Source: an uncultured Muribaculaceae bacterium (GTDB taxonomy: Bacteria > Bacteroidota > Bacteroidia > Bacteroidales > Muribaculaceae). From it: 14,343 nt of DNA. The translations under genes and the position numbers were made by a program. Numbering within the stretch: the first letter of the stretch is position 1; each line of letters begins with the position of its first letter. Location of the stretch: assembly GCA_910577585.1 (NCBI GenBank), contig CAJTNN010000042.1, positions 1 through 14,343 on the forward strand, in the 5' to 3' direction. The notes beneath the pieces are model-generated. The model worked only from the letters and a program-made list of their open reading frames with translations, was not told the DNA's origin and made no database searches. Of this stretch, positions 1 to 7,753 are shown one piece after another.

Positions 1-88
1 CAGCGAGTAAGAGAATGATCCGCGCCTAAAAAAATTCCTTCCCCATCTTCCTAACCAAGTCAGCCAAAGTTGAATCCTTAACTAAACG
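1..88 (+). repeat. Dispersed repeat, outer-end copy A
   Basis: This stretch aligns without gaps to 7913-8000: the first 37 bases are identical and about 10 differences fall in the remaining 51. Positions 22-85 match the reverse complement of 14280-14343 with about 3 differences. It corresponds to the right outer end of the inverted-repeat element at 7345-8000. The copy is cut by the window start in the middle of what is a small hairpin in the complete copy (7904-7916). It has no coding potential. It may be a MITE-like or REP-like element; no transposase is visible. Confidence 0.85.
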
Positions 89-172
89 AGGGCGCCTCTC
101 CTCCCAGGGGCATACGGCGACCACACTGCCCGATCTGTATTACTCACTCACCCTTCCGGGGACTTCTGTTCT

Positions 173-226
173 ACTTGTCGGACTTGTCTGACAAGTAAGA
201 CGGGTCTGACTTGTCCTACCCGTGAA
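173..226. repeat. Six-unit 9-nt tandem repeat with internal palindromes
   Basis: Six consecutive 9-nt units can be read: ACTTGTCGG, ACTTGTCTG, ACAAGTAAG, ACGGGTCTG, ACTTGTCCT, ACCCGTGAA. The consensus is roughly ACTTGTCTG. Two features add symmetry. Positions 182-196 form a 15-bp palindrome (ACTTGTC, one centre base, GACAAGT), and ACGGGT at 200-205 is matched by ACCCGT at 218-223. It lies about 130 bp upstream of the SusC promoter. It could be a regulator-binding region, or a dispersed short repeat unrelated to the operon; the sequence does not decide. Confidence 0.65.
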
Positions 227-350
227 ATAATGCCGATTATCTGCAATTTCAGAAGGCAGGCTGACATACTTTTTCACTAATTTATTAAAAATTGGTTAAA
301 TTTTAATATCTTTTAACAATGTTGTGCAACACACTCTGAACAATTACCGC

Positions 351-358
351 TATCTTTG
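351..358 (+). promoter_or_regulatory. Probable promoter (-7 element) of the SusC/D operon
   Basis: TATCTTTG is a perfect match to the Bacteroidetes primary-sigma -7 consensus TAnnTTTG. A convincing -33 TTTG at 19-21 nt upstream is absent, although the upstream region (about 275-330) is very AT-rich. The start site would be near 364, leaving an A-rich leader of about 178 nt before the SusC start codon. A long AT-rich leader is common for such operons. The missing -33 box may mean that an activator is needed. Confidence 0.6.
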
Positions 359-542
359 CGTCTTTAAAATATAAAATTGCCCTGCAAGAACTAAATTAGC
401 TGACAAAATTCAACTATCTATTAACCAAAAGCAAACTTTTTCCCGCAGATTCCACACTGCATCCAACTACAGGTTCATTTAGTTTTTAAGGAATTTTAGA
501 CAACAATAGTTAAAACAGTGCTTAACATTTAAAGGTAAAAGT

Positions 543-3500
543 ATGAAAAGATTGTTTCTGTTAATGGCCGCTATCATGTGCATAGCATCCGGGCTCTACG
601 CCCAGGGGCGCACTGTACAGGGCGTGGTCATCTCATCGGCCGACGACCAGCCGGTCATCGGTGCCACGGTGACTGTGGCCGGCACGCAGCTCGGCACCTC
701 CACTGACGTCGACGGACGTTTCTCTATCCCTGATGTTCCCGCCACCGCCAAGTCAATCAAGGTCAGCTACGTCGGTATGTCGCCGGCTCAGGTACCCATC
801 AGCTCCGGCGAAATGAAGATTACCCTTAACGAAACATCTGAAAACCTCGATGAGGTGGTGGTGACGGCTCTGGGTATCTCGCGCAATGAGAAGACTCTCG
901 GTTACGCCGCCACGCAGGTGAATGGCGCCGACATCGAGAATGCCCGCACCAATAATGTCATGGAGGCCCTGCAGGGCAAGGTGGCAGGCCTCTCGATCCA
1001 GACCACTTCATCCGACCCGGGCTCTGCCAACAACGTATCTATCCGTGGTCTGGGTTCTATCAATGGTTCTAACCAGCCGCTGTATGTGGTGGACGGTGTG
1101 CCCTTGCAGAACAACTCTTTCTCCACATCCGACATGGGCCACGCAGTGGCCGGTGGCGGCGTCAACAACATTTCGCCAGATGATATCGCCAGCCTGACAG
1201 TACTCAAGGGTGCGGCGGCTACCGCCCTCTACGGCAGCCGCGCGGCTAATGGTGTGATCATCATCACCACCAAGAGCGGCAAAGGCAAGGATGGCAAAAA
1301 CTTCAGCGTCACCTACAGCGGCACAGTCGAGGCCTCATCAGTAAGCCTCCTGCCCGAGATGCAGAACAAATGGGGACAGGGCTGGAACGGCGCCCAGACT
1401 TACATCGAGAACGGCTCATGGGGCCCGGCACTCGACGGAAGCCAGCAGGTATACGGTCCGATATGGAACAACTCGCAGCTCCTGCACACCTACGACGCCA
1501 AGAAGCACAACGTGCGCGACTTCTTCGACACCGGATGGTCGCAGACCCACAACGTGTCGGTCAGCGGCATAAGCAACGATGAGAAGATGACCTACTACAC
1601 CTCATACTCATACACCGGCACCAACGGCATCATCCCCACCGATGCCGACTCATATAAGCGCAACACAATCGCCTTCCGCGGCTCTTACCAGCCTGTGAAG
1701 TGGCTCAAATTCTCGACTTCGATGAACTTCGCCACTTGGCAGACCAAGACCGTGGCCTCCTACCAGGGCACATCCGTAATCGACGGCGTGCTCGAGATGC
1801 CGCGCGATGTGTCGATCGTCGACATGAAAGACCTCAGCAGCGCATTCAACACCCCCGAGGCTTACTTCACCCCCTACGGCATCACCAATCCCTATTGGGC
1901 TGTGGCCAACAATGAGAATATCATGAAGGGTAAGCAGACTTTCGGCAAACTCCAGATGGATATCTTCCCGATCGACTATCTTACCCTCACCTACCGCTTC
2001 GGCTTCGACTACTCTGACTACGACATGAAGATCGGCACTCCGCAAATCGATGTCGACGACGCACTGATCAACAACGACTACGGCTATGCCCCCAGCAACA
2101 TGAACCAGGCCGGCACCGTAGAGGCCTACTACCGCCGCCAGTATGAACTCAACCACGACTTCCTTGCCAACTACGCGCGCCAGTTTCTCGACAGTCGTCT
2201 TGACCTGAGCGCCACCGTGGGCTTCACCCTTAATGAGCGCGGCTACAACTACCTCAACGGCAAGTCGTCGGACCTGGCCGTCAACACCGGTTTCTGGATG
2301 CTCAACAACGGCGCAAGCTGGGAGACCCTGCAGGAGTATCAGTACAAGCGCCGCCTGGCCGGTCTCTTCGGCGATGTCACTATCGGCTGGGATAACTTCG
2401 TATATCTCGACATCACAGCCCGCAACGACTGGTCGTCGACTCTGCCCAAGGGTAACAATTCATTCTTCTATCCGGGTGTGACTCTGAGCGGCATCTTCTC
2501 GCGCTTCATCCCGGAGAACAAGTACTTCACATTCGGCAAGGTGCGTCTGGCTTACGGTAAGACCGGTAATGACGCCGACCCCTACTACACGGCCATCAAC
2601 TATATCCAGGCCTACACCAACGGCACGTATGGCACCGACATCATCAAGTTCCCCTTCTATAACCTCAACTCCTTCATGGCCTCGTCCACAGCAGGCTCCA
2701 ATACGCTGCGCCCGGAGATGACCTCAGAGTTTGAGGTGGGTGCCGACCTGAGATTCTTCGGCGGACGCCTCAATATCGACGCCTCTTACTACAACCGCGT
2801 CACCAACGACCAGATCTTCACCCTCCCCGTCGACCCCTCCACAGGCTTCAGCTATCAGGTGGTCAACTTCGGTAAGGTGCGCAATCGCGGTGTCGAACTC
2901 ATGGTCAACACCATCCCCGTGCAGACCCCCGTCTTCACCTGGGAACTCGGTTTCAACTTCGCCAAAAACTACAATAAGGTGCTCTCGCTGCCTGAAAGCC
3001 TCGATGGCGGAAAGGTGTCGATCTATAACTTCTCGGCCGGCAACGACGCTGTATACATGTATGCCGAAGAGGGTATGCCGCTCGGCACATTCTACACCTA
3101 TCTCCCCCAGACTGTCACCGACAAGGATTCCCCCTATTATGGCGCGCCAATAGTAGACTCTTCGGGTCAGCCTGTGCTGGGCGACCAGATCGAATACACC
3201 GGCTGGAACATGAATCATCTCTGGACCGGAGGCGTCACCACCTCTCTTTCTGCATATGGCGTGACGCTGAGCGCGGCACTCGACATCCGCTACGGCGGCA
3301 AGATGTTCTCGCGCACGAAGAATCTGATGCAGTTCACCGGCAACGGCACTGTGACCGAAGAGAATGAGCGCCGCCCATTCATCATCCCCAATTCGGTGGT
3401 GGATAACGGCGACGGCACCTACAGCCCCAACAACACACCCATCTATCTGGCCAACGGCAGCTATCAGGATTACTTCAACTCCTACGGCTGGGGCAACGGC

Positions 3501-3779
3501 GGATGCGCCTACCTCCTTGACCGCTCTTACTGCAAGCTGCGCAATATCTCGCTGAGCTGGAATCTGCCCCGCAAGTGGGTGTCGAAGCTCTTCCTCAATG
3601 AGATCGTGCTCACGGCCTACTGCAACAATGTGTTTACATGGACTGCCAAGGATAACCGCTACGTAGACCCCGAGACCACCACCGTCACCGATGCCGGCGA
3701 CCTGGCCTACGGATTCGGCGAGCTCTACTCCAACCCCTCATGCCGCACATTCGGCTTCAATCTCAAAGTTACTTTCTGA
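543..3779 (+). CDS. SusC/RagA family TonB-dependent outer-membrane transporter
   Basis: This protein forms the outer-membrane beta-barrel that imports a bound ligand with energy from TonB-ExbBD, working with the SusD-like lid protein encoded next. Residues 1-20 are a signal peptide, with likely cleavage at YA/Q. Residues 24-100 are a carboxypeptidase-D-regulatory-like beta-sandwich (GVVISSADDQPVIGATV, STDVDGRFSI). A TonB-box-like DEVVVTALG lies at 103-111. The plug domain spans about 115-245, with SIRGLGSING, LYVVDGVP and LKGAAATALYGSRAANGVI typical of SusC plugs. The rest is barrel and ends in the expected terminal aromatic (KVTF). The length of 1078 aa is normal for the family. There is no N-terminal STN signalling domain, which argues against control by a FecR anti-sigma/ECF sigma pair. 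The ATG follows the AAAGGTAAAAG stretch. The substrate cannot be inferred. Confidence 0.96.
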   Translation: MKRLFLLMAAIMCIASGLYAQGRTVQGVVISSADDQPVIGATVTVAGTQLGTSTDVDGRFSIPDVPATAKSIKVSYVGMSPAQVPISSGEMKITLNETSENLDEVVVTALGISRNEKTLGYAATQVNGADIENARTNNVMEALQGKVAGLSIQTTSSDPGSANNVSIRGLGSINGSNQPLYVVDGVPLQNNSFSTSDMGHAVAGGGVNNISPDDIASLTVLKGAAATALYGSRAANGVIIITTKSGKGKDGKNFSVTYSGTVEASSVSLLPEMQNKWGQGWNGAQTYIENGSWGPALDGSQQVYGPIWNNSQLLHTYDAKKHNVRDFFDTGWSQTHNVSVSGISNDEKMTYYTSYSYTGTNGIIPTDADSYKRNTIAFRGSYQPVKWLKFSTSMNFATWQTKTVASYQGTSVIDGVLEMPRDVSIVDMKDLSSAFNTPEAYFTPYGITNPYWAVANNENIMKGKQTFGKLQMDIFPIDYLTLTYRFGFDYSDYDMKIGTPQIDVDDALINNDYGYAPSNMNQAGTVEAYYRRQYELNHDFLANYARQFLDSRLDLSATVGFTLNERGYNYLNGKSSDLAVNTGFWMLNNGASWETLQEYQYKRRLAGLFGDVTIGWDNFVYLDITARNDWSSTLPKGNNSFFYPGVTLSGIFSRFIPENKYFTFGKVRLAYGKTGNDADPYYTAINYIQAYTNGTYGTDIIKFPFYNLNSFMASSTAGSNTLRPEMTSEFEVGADLRFFGGRLNIDASYYNRVTNDQIFTLPVDPSTGFSYQVVNFGKVRNRGVELMVNTIPVQTPVFTWELGFNFAKNYNKVLSLPESLDGGKVSIYNFSAGNDAVYMYAEEGMPLGTFYTYLPQTVTDKDSPYYGAPIVDSSGQPVLGDQIEYTGWNMNHLWTGGVTTSLSAYGVTLSAALDIRYGGKMFSRTKNLMQFTGNGTVTEENERRPFIIPNSVVDNGDGTYSPNNTPIYLANGSYQDYFNSYGWGNGGCAYLLDRSYCKLRNISLSWNLPRKWVSKLFLNEIVLTAYCNNVFTWTAKDNRYVDPETTTVTDAGDLAYGFGELYSNPSCRTFGFNLKVTF

Positions 3780-3896
3780 GCCTTGCGCATACACAGATAC
3801 TATCACATGCGTATCGCTTAAAGAAGAATTTCAACCCCGCGTGATGGCCTGCGGCCCGAAAGTCCCGGTCCTCACCCCTCTAACGACGAATCAGCA

Positions 3897-5384
3897 ATGA
3901 AAAAGATATTCCTTACGGCAGCTATCGCCGCCACAATGGCCCTCGGGGCGTGCGACAAATATCTCGACATCAACGAGAGTCCGAACTCCCCTTCGGAGAG
4001 CAACCTCAACGCCGACCTCATCTTCCCGGGCGCGGAGATGGCATTCGCCAACACCTACGGCGACTATCTGCGCATCACCGGCGGATACATGTCGGAGCAT
4101 TATTCGCAAATGTTCGGCACAAGCAACTATATCGACTACAGCCGCTTCATTCAGAGCTCGGTGCGCTCAAGCAGCGACTACACAAATCTCTGCGTGCGCT
4201 CGCTGCAGAACCTCAACACGGTGATCGCCATGGCGCGCGAATCGGAGAGCTATGGCACTGAGCTGGCCGCCACGGTAATACGCGTAGCCTGCTACCAGAC
4301 GTTTGTGGATTGCTACGGTGCAATCCCCTACAGCGAGGCTCTCGACACGGAGAATATCACCCCGAAGTATGACGACGGCCAGGATGTATACGACGGCCTT
4401 GTCAATGAACTCGATGAGGCCATGGCCAAGGTCAACGGCAATGAGCCGGTGTGCACCAACATTCTCCTGCAGGGTGCCAACGCCTCTGAATGGGTGAAGC
4501 TGGCCAACGCTCTCAAACTGCGCCTGCTGATGCGCGAGTGCGGAGTCAAGGATGTCAAGGCTCAGCTCAAGGCGCTAGTGGATGCCAACAACTTCCCCAC
4601 CGCCGATGTGGCCTGGAGCGGCTGCTGGCAGAACCAGACCGGTCAGGCCAACCCCTTCTATCAGGAGGAATTCGCCACCTATTTCGGTTCGACCCAGCAG
4701 AATGTGGTGCTCAATCTGGCGCTGCTGGCTACGATGAATGATGCCGACGACGCCCGACTCCAGGCCTTCTTCGACCCCAATACCGACAAGGGTGAATACA
4801 CGGGTGCAATCTCAGGCACATTCTTCTCTACATCGGCCGACCTTAAAGCCGGCTACTGGTGCCGCCCGAAAATGGCATATAATTCGCCGGTATACTTCAT
4901 CAGCCTCTTCGAGACTGAATTCTTCCTGGCTGAGTATGAGGCGCGCTACGGCAGCGCATCGGCGGCCGAGGCCCACTACAAGGCTGCCATCGAGGCTTCG
5001 TTTGCCTCGGCTGGTGTCAGCGGCGCCGAGCGTGTGCTCAACGCCTATCCCTGGAATCAGGCTGAGTGGCAGAAGTGCATCGGCATCCAGAAGTGGGTGG
5101 CCCTTTCGGGCACGAATAACTTCGAGGCCTGGTGTGAGCTGCGACGCCTGAAGTATCCGGCCTTCGGCAGTGTCACCGGCACTCAGCTCTATGACGATGT
5201 CACCGGCAGCTACAACCCGGCCCTGCTCGTGCCCGGCACTCTCTATACGCCGATCCTCGTCAACACCTCGCTCGGTGCCGGAAAGGTGCTGCAGCGCTGG
5301 CCCTATCCCGAATCATCAGCCAACCGCAACAACAAGACTCCCCAGTATGAGGGTGACGCGACTCCGGTGTTCTGGGCTAAATGA
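3897..5384 (+). CDS. SusD/RagB-family surface lipoprotein (SusD-like_2 type)
   Basis: This is the surface-exposed ligand-binding lid of the preceding SusC transporter. Residues 1-19 form a lipoprotein signal peptide with lipobox LGAC (Cys19). The mature start CDKYLDINESPNSP followed by LIFPGAEMAFANTYGDYL fits the SusD-like_2 subgroup (PF12771-type), in which 'LDIN..PN.P' and a following 'll..A' segment are typical. The remainder is rich in helices, as expected of TPR-like SusD folds (for example residues near AEAHYKAAIEASFASAG). At 495 aa it has normal family length. It lies 117 bp after the SusC stop on the same strand with no terminator between them, so co-transcription is likely. Family assignment is firm; the ligand is unknown. 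Confidence 0.93.
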   Translation: MKKIFLTAAIAATMALGACDKYLDINESPNSPSESNLNADLIFPGAEMAFANTYGDYLRITGGYMSEHYSQMFGTSNYIDYSRFIQSSVRSSSDYTNLCVRSLQNLNTVIAMARESESYGTELAATVIRVACYQTFVDCYGAIPYSEALDTENITPKYDDGQDVYDGLVNELDEAMAKVNGNEPVCTNILLQGANASEWVKLANALKLRLLMRECGVKDVKAQLKALVDANNFPTADVAWSGCWQNQTGQANPFYQEEFATYFGSTQQNVVLNLALLATMNDADDARLQAFFDPNTDKGEYTGAISGTFFSTSADLKAGYWCRPKMAYNSPVYFISLFETEFFLAEYEARYGSASAAEAHYKAAIEASFASAGVSGAERVLNAYPWNQAEWQKCIGIQKWVALSGTNNFEAWCELRRLKYPAFGSVTGTQLYDDVTGSYNPALLVPGTLYTPILVNTSLGAGKVLQRWPYPESSANRNNKTPQYEGDATPVFWAK

Positions 5385-5426
5385 CCTGCACTACTTCCTC
5401 ATTTAATTCTTTAAACCGTTACGACT

Positions 5427-6134
5427 ATGAAAATATATAACGCGACTCTCTTTGCAGCGCTTTCGCTGGCCACCCTTCTGGGGGCCTGCAGCAAGGACAC
5501 CGAGGGACTGACACGCATCACATATTATCCTGTAATCGAACTCGAGGGGTCGGCCTACGAGATGGCCGATGCCGGCCAACCCTTCAAGGACCCGGGCTTC
5601 AAGGCCTCGCTCGATGGCGAGGATATCACCGACAAGGTGAGCGTGAAGACGTCAATGGATATGGAGAATCCCGCTCCGGGCTACTATACCGTCACTTACT
5701 CAGCCACCAACGCCGATGGTTTCTCGACCTCGGCAGTGCGCCATGTGCTCGTGGCCGATGCCGACGATGCAGCTTCGGGATATTATACTACCGATCCTGA
5801 AAGCTACCGCGATTATTCGGGCATAACCTATTATGGCGCGAGCTACAGCATCGTGGTCTACGGCAACGGCGATGGCACTTACGCTGTCTCTGACCTGCTC
5901 GGGGGCTGGTATGCTCAGCGCGCCGGATATGGCGACACTTACGCCATGACGGGCGAGGTCGAGATCGATGCCGACGGCAATATCTCGCTCATCGACAGCT
6001 ATCTCGAAGGCTGGGGCGACTCGCTGACCTCACTCACCGACGGCAAATTCGATGCCGACACCGGCGTGATGAGCTGGGATGTGGAATACACCGAATATCC
6101 CTTCATCTTCCATGTCATAATGCAGAAGGACTGA
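5427..6134 (+). CDS. Ig-like (DUF5011-type) surface lipoprotein, SusCD accessory
   Basis: The lipobox LLGAC puts the lipidated residue at Cys21. Residues about 35-110 look like one Ig-like repeat of the DUF5011 type: a proline-initiated strand (PVIELEGSAYEMADAGQPF), then DPGFKASLDGEDITDKV, then PGYYTVTYSATNADG and a closing VRHVLVAD strand. The C-terminal ~120 residues (GYYTTDPESYRDYSGITYYG onward) are rich in Tyr, Gly and Asp. They resemble the beta-rich tails of DUF5012-like proteins often encoded after SusC/D. The gene begins 42 bp after the SusD stop and is probably in the same operon. It likely sits at the cell surface as an additional binding or spacer lipoprotein. No catalytic motif is visible. 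Confidence 0.8.
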   Translation: MKIYNATLFAALSLATLLGACSKDTEGLTRITYYPVIELEGSAYEMADAGQPFKDPGFKASLDGEDITDKVSVKTSMDMENPAPGYYTVTYSATNADGFSTSAVRHVLVADADDAASGYYTTDPESYRDYSGITYYGASYSIVVYGNGDGTYAVSDLLGGWYAQRAGYGDTYAMTGEVEIDADGNISLIDSYLEGWGDSLTSLTDGKFDADTGVMSWDVEYTEYPFIFHVIMQKD

Positions 6135-6241
6135 CTGCACCCTCTTCATGGTATCCGTAGCAATCAGCCATCAGCCCCTTGCGGCGCGAGATACTGACGC
6201 TCTGTGACAGATACCTCACCTATTCACATCTAATAATTCGA

Positions 6242-6745
6242 ATGAATATGAAAAAGATAATGCGTTTCACCCTCATGCTCGCGGCGGCGCTGCTGCTCGG
6301 CGCCTGCAGCAAGGAGGAGATTCCGATGACAAATACAGTGGCTTTGGCCGGAGAATGGATGATGACAGTCGACATCGTGGATGGCGATGAAGTGCTGGAG
6401 GACCCCTACGGTCTGGGGCAGATGCTCTTTATCACCTATAACGTGAATGACGACTCGGCCAAGGAGATGTGGCTCGACGACCTGGGCAATTTCTGGGGCA
6501 CCCGCGTGGTAATCCCCTGCTCGGTAGAGTCGATGACCTTCGGCAGCTCGACACCGGTGGACAACGTGGACTATGACCCCATCAAAGTGACAGTGACCAA
6601 CGGCAAGATCACTCCCGGCGGCACAACCAGTCCCTCCGGCATGCCGGCCGACGCCATAGAGTGCTACATCGAATACGAAGATGACCCCGGCACCATCTAC
6701 TACATCCACGGCTACCGCCGCACAGGCTTCGTAGCCGACGAGTAA
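6242..6745 (+). CDS. Small lipoprotein, likely lipid-binding putative hydrolase family (PF12888-like)
   Basis: The ATG at 6242 is chosen because it places a signal peptide (MNMKKIMRFTLMLAAALLLGAC, written here as start plus lipobox LLLGAC) directly at the N terminus with Cys22. A second ATG at 6248 is equally possible. An in-frame TTG at 6179 would add a charged stretch before the signal peptide and is unlikely. The mature part (LAGEWMMTVDIVDGDEV, MWLDDLGNFWGTRVV, then beta-rich text ending YYIHGYRRTGF) has the beta-barrel-like pattern of small lipocalin-like lipoproteins that follow SusC/D genes in Bacteroidetes. The family name is from memory of such operons and carries moderate certainty; no enzymatic residues are recognised. 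It is 107 bp after the preceding gene and is followed by a strong terminator, so it is the last gene of the operon. Confidence 0.75.
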   Translation: MNMKKIMRFTLMLAAALLLGACSKEEIPMTNTVALAGEWMMTVDIVDGDEVLEDPYGLGQMLFITYNVNDDSAKEMWLDDLGNFWGTRVVIPCSVESMTFGSSTPVDNVDYDPIKVTVTNGKITPGGTTSPSGMPADAIECYIEYEDDPGTIYYIHGYRRTGFVADE

Positions 6746-6801
6746 CCCGCCCCTTCCCCCACACATATACCTCCAGACCCGGAGCCCGGCGCCTACCCCG
6801 T

Positions 6802-6827
6802 AGGCCCGGCCCCGGGCCTCTCTTTTT
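6802..6827 (+). terminator. Rho-independent terminator of the SusC/D operon
   Basis: AGGCCCGG (6802-6809) pairs with CCGGGCCT (6812-6819) across a very short loop, so in practice a 7-bp stem with a 4-nt loop. It is followed by CTCTTTTT. It lies 57 bp after the last lipoprotein stop. An overlapping alternative hairpin, GCCTAC (6791-6796) with GTAGGC (6800-6805), would compete with it. Confidence 0.85.
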
Positions 6828-6875
6828 ATACATGATAATTGACGAAATAAAGTGGGGGAATTGCTGTAAACGAAA

Positions 6876-6919
6876 TGCCCTGCCGGGGCCACACGTTTGC
6901 GGGGGTGGCGGGCAGGGCA
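6876..6919. other. 9-bp GC-rich hairpin with 26-nt loop
   Basis: TGCCCTGCC (6876-6884) is matched exactly by GGCAGGGCA (6911-6919). The loop is G-rich (GGGG, GGGGG runs). On the + strand it is followed by a run of A, and on the - strand by ATTTCG, so it is not a normal terminator in either direction. It directly follows (in - strand terms) the U-run of the small-RNA terminator and might act as a back-up stop for read-through. Confidence 0.4.
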
Positions 6920-6951
6920 AAAAAAAGATTAATTGTCTCGCGACAACTAAT
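6919..6951 (-). terminator. Strong intrinsic terminator of the candidate small RNA
   Basis: Read on the - strand, positions 6951-6942 pair with 6937-6928 over 10 bp, including one G-U pair. The loop is the stable GNRA tetraloop GCGA, and C plus eight T follow. On the + strand the hairpin is preceded, not followed, by the A-run, so it works only for - strand transcription. Confidence 0.8.
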
Positions 6952-6984
6952 CCTCTAACCTTAAATCTAATACCCTGAAAAACA
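6919..6984 (-). ncRNA. Candidate small RNA of about 65 nt
   Basis: A complete - strand promoter (6989-7020) and a complete intrinsic terminator (6919-6951) enclose only about 65 transcribed bases. No convincing reading frame fits: a GTG frame of about 12 codons exists without a clear ribosome site. The 5' part is AU-rich and single-stranded looking (around TTCAGGGTATTAG), followed by the terminator hairpin, as in many small trans-acting RNAs. It lies between the SusC/D operon terminator and the repeat element, pointing back towards the operon but stopping before it. It matches no RNA family I recognise. Confidence 0.5.
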
Positions 6985-6988
6985 CGTG

Positions 6989-7020
6989 CAAAGGTAATAA
7001 CTTTTTTGAGTTTGTGCAAA
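6989..7020 (-). promoter_or_regulatory. Promoter of the candidate small RNA
   Basis: On the - strand, TTTG (7020-7017) is separated by exactly 20 nt from TACCTTTG (6996-6989). This is a full match to the Bacteroidetes consensus TTTG-N19-21-TAnnTTTG and the best promoter in the window. The start is expected near 6984. A CACGTG palindrome (6983-6988) sits at the start site. Confidence 0.75.
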
Positions 7021-7022
7021 TT

Positions 7023-7239
7023 TTCAGCCAACAAAATGCATTAATTAATAGCACTTTAACTCTTTACAAGCTATTTTTGGGATTCCAATTTGCAATGTTA
7101 AAATTCGTGAATATGAGTTTGCGGGGCGCCTCGGACGTCAATTATGGCAGGACGGCGGCTATCGGCATGGCTTTGGCTATCTCTTTATCTTACAATTTGA
7201 TAAAATGAATTTCAGCGCCCGCAAATGCCGATTTTTTTT
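7023..7239. other. Gene-free AT-rich spacer before the repeat block
   Basis: About 220 bp without a convincing gene. A + strand frame here starts only at a GTG inside the small-RNA promoter or at an ATG at about 7095. It has no signal, motif or ribosome site and would give 37-64 residues of no recognisable family. TATTTTTG at 7072-7079 matches the -7 consensus on the + strand, but no -33 box precedes it. The stretch ends in a run of eight T (7232-7239) immediately before the first 11-mer repeat. Confidence 0.5.
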
Positions 7240-7320
7240 CGGGAGAACATGTTTTTTACGGGAGAACGGTTGCTGACGGGAGTACGGTTGCTGACGGGAG
7301 TACGTGGGGACGGGAGTACG
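7240..7320 (+). repeat. 11-mer array I (ACGGGAGTACG-type units)
   Basis: Five units: one degenerate (7240-7248), ACGGGAGAACG (7258-7268), and three perfect ACGGGAGTACG (7276-7286, 7294-7304, 7310-7320). Spacers are 5-9 nt (GTTGCTG-like or TGGGG), giving periods of 16-18 nt. This array lies outside the left arm of the large inverted repeat, unlike the other arrays. Confidence 0.8.
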
Positions 7321-7403
7321 TGGGGCGTGTACGGCGTCAGCCTCTGAATATGGCTTCGTTTTTAAGATGGGGAATGAATTTAAGGGCGCGGATTTTTTCG
7401 CTT

Positions 7404-7416
7404 GTCGCTACGCGAC
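7404..7416. repeat. Small hairpin in left arm (GTCGC-TAC-GCGAC)
   Basis: A 5-bp stem with a 3-nt loop. The homologous place in the right arm (7904-7916) keeps the pairing with a different stem sequence. The geometry matches the GGCGC-TAT-GCGCC hairpin at 7500-7512. Confidence 0.6.
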
Positions 7417-7499
7417 TGCGCCGCGGATGGAATGGATTAACGCGGATCCTATTTGGGTAATGCGCTGGGGTTGCACGCGGGTCGGGACGGATGCATCTC

Positions 7500-7512
7500 G
7501 GCGCTATGCGCC
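7500..7512. repeat. Small hairpin in left arm (GGCGC-TAT-GCGCC)
   Basis: A 5-bp stem with a 3-nt loop, lying inside the 17-nt block that is identical in inverted orientation at 7811-7827. It shares the core GC-TRY-GC with the hairpins at 7404-7416 and 7904-7916. Confidence 0.6.
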
Positions 7513-7557
7513 TTGATGCGCGCGGATGGCTGCGCATTCCCCATTGATACGGGGCTT

Positions 7558-7624
7558 ACGGGAGTACGGCTGGCTTACGGGAGTACGTGGACTTACGGGA
7601 GTACGGTGGGCTTACGGGAGTACG
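7558..7624 (+). repeat. 11-mer array II (four perfect ACGGGAGTACG units)
   Basis: Perfect units at 7558-7568, 7577-7587, 7595-7605 and 7614-7624, with periods of 18-19 nt. The spacers share the ending GGCTT or GACTT. Within each unit TAC and GTA could pair around a GGGA loop, although three base pairs are weak. It forms the left inner arm of the inverted repeat. Confidence 0.85.
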
Positions 7625-7638
7625 TAATAAGCCGTTCT

Positions 7639-7753
7639 GTTCTCCCGTCACCACCGTACTCCCGTTAAACACGTTCTTCCGTTAAACCCGTACTCCCGTA
7701 AATGTAAAACCGCGCTACCATAAAAAACGTGCTCCTGGCACCACGTTCTCCCG
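7639..7753 (-). repeat. 11-mer array III, inverted orientation
   Basis: Reverse-complement units: TGTTCTCCCGT (7638-7648), CGTACTCCCGT (7655-7665 and 7689-7699), CGTTCTTCCGT (7672-7682), a degenerate CGTGCTCCTGG near 7728-7738, and CGTTCTCCCGC (7744-7754). Periods are about 17, then longer towards the right. Sequence decay is greater than in array II. It faces array II across about 14 bp, so the two could pair as a long interrupted stem. Confidence 0.8.

Noticed and set aside
6876..6919. GC-rich hairpin as a + strand terminator
   Set aside because: It is followed by a run of A, not T, and the SusC/D operon already has a strong terminator at 6802-6827.
6230..7034. Two long - strand frames over the last lipoprotein gene and the terminator
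   Set aside because: They are antisense to a gene with a clear lipobox and signal peptide, cross the operon terminator, and have low-complexity composition.
7014..7208. 64-aa + strand frame in the AT-rich spacer
   Set aside because: The start is a GTG inside the - strand small-RNA promoter, with no ribosome site or recognised domain.
7304..7516. 70-aa + strand frame through the left arm of the inverted repeat
   Set aside because: It is made entirely of repeat-element sequence (11-mer unit, hairpins, 26-nt block), has no family features, and the homologous right arm does not keep the frame.
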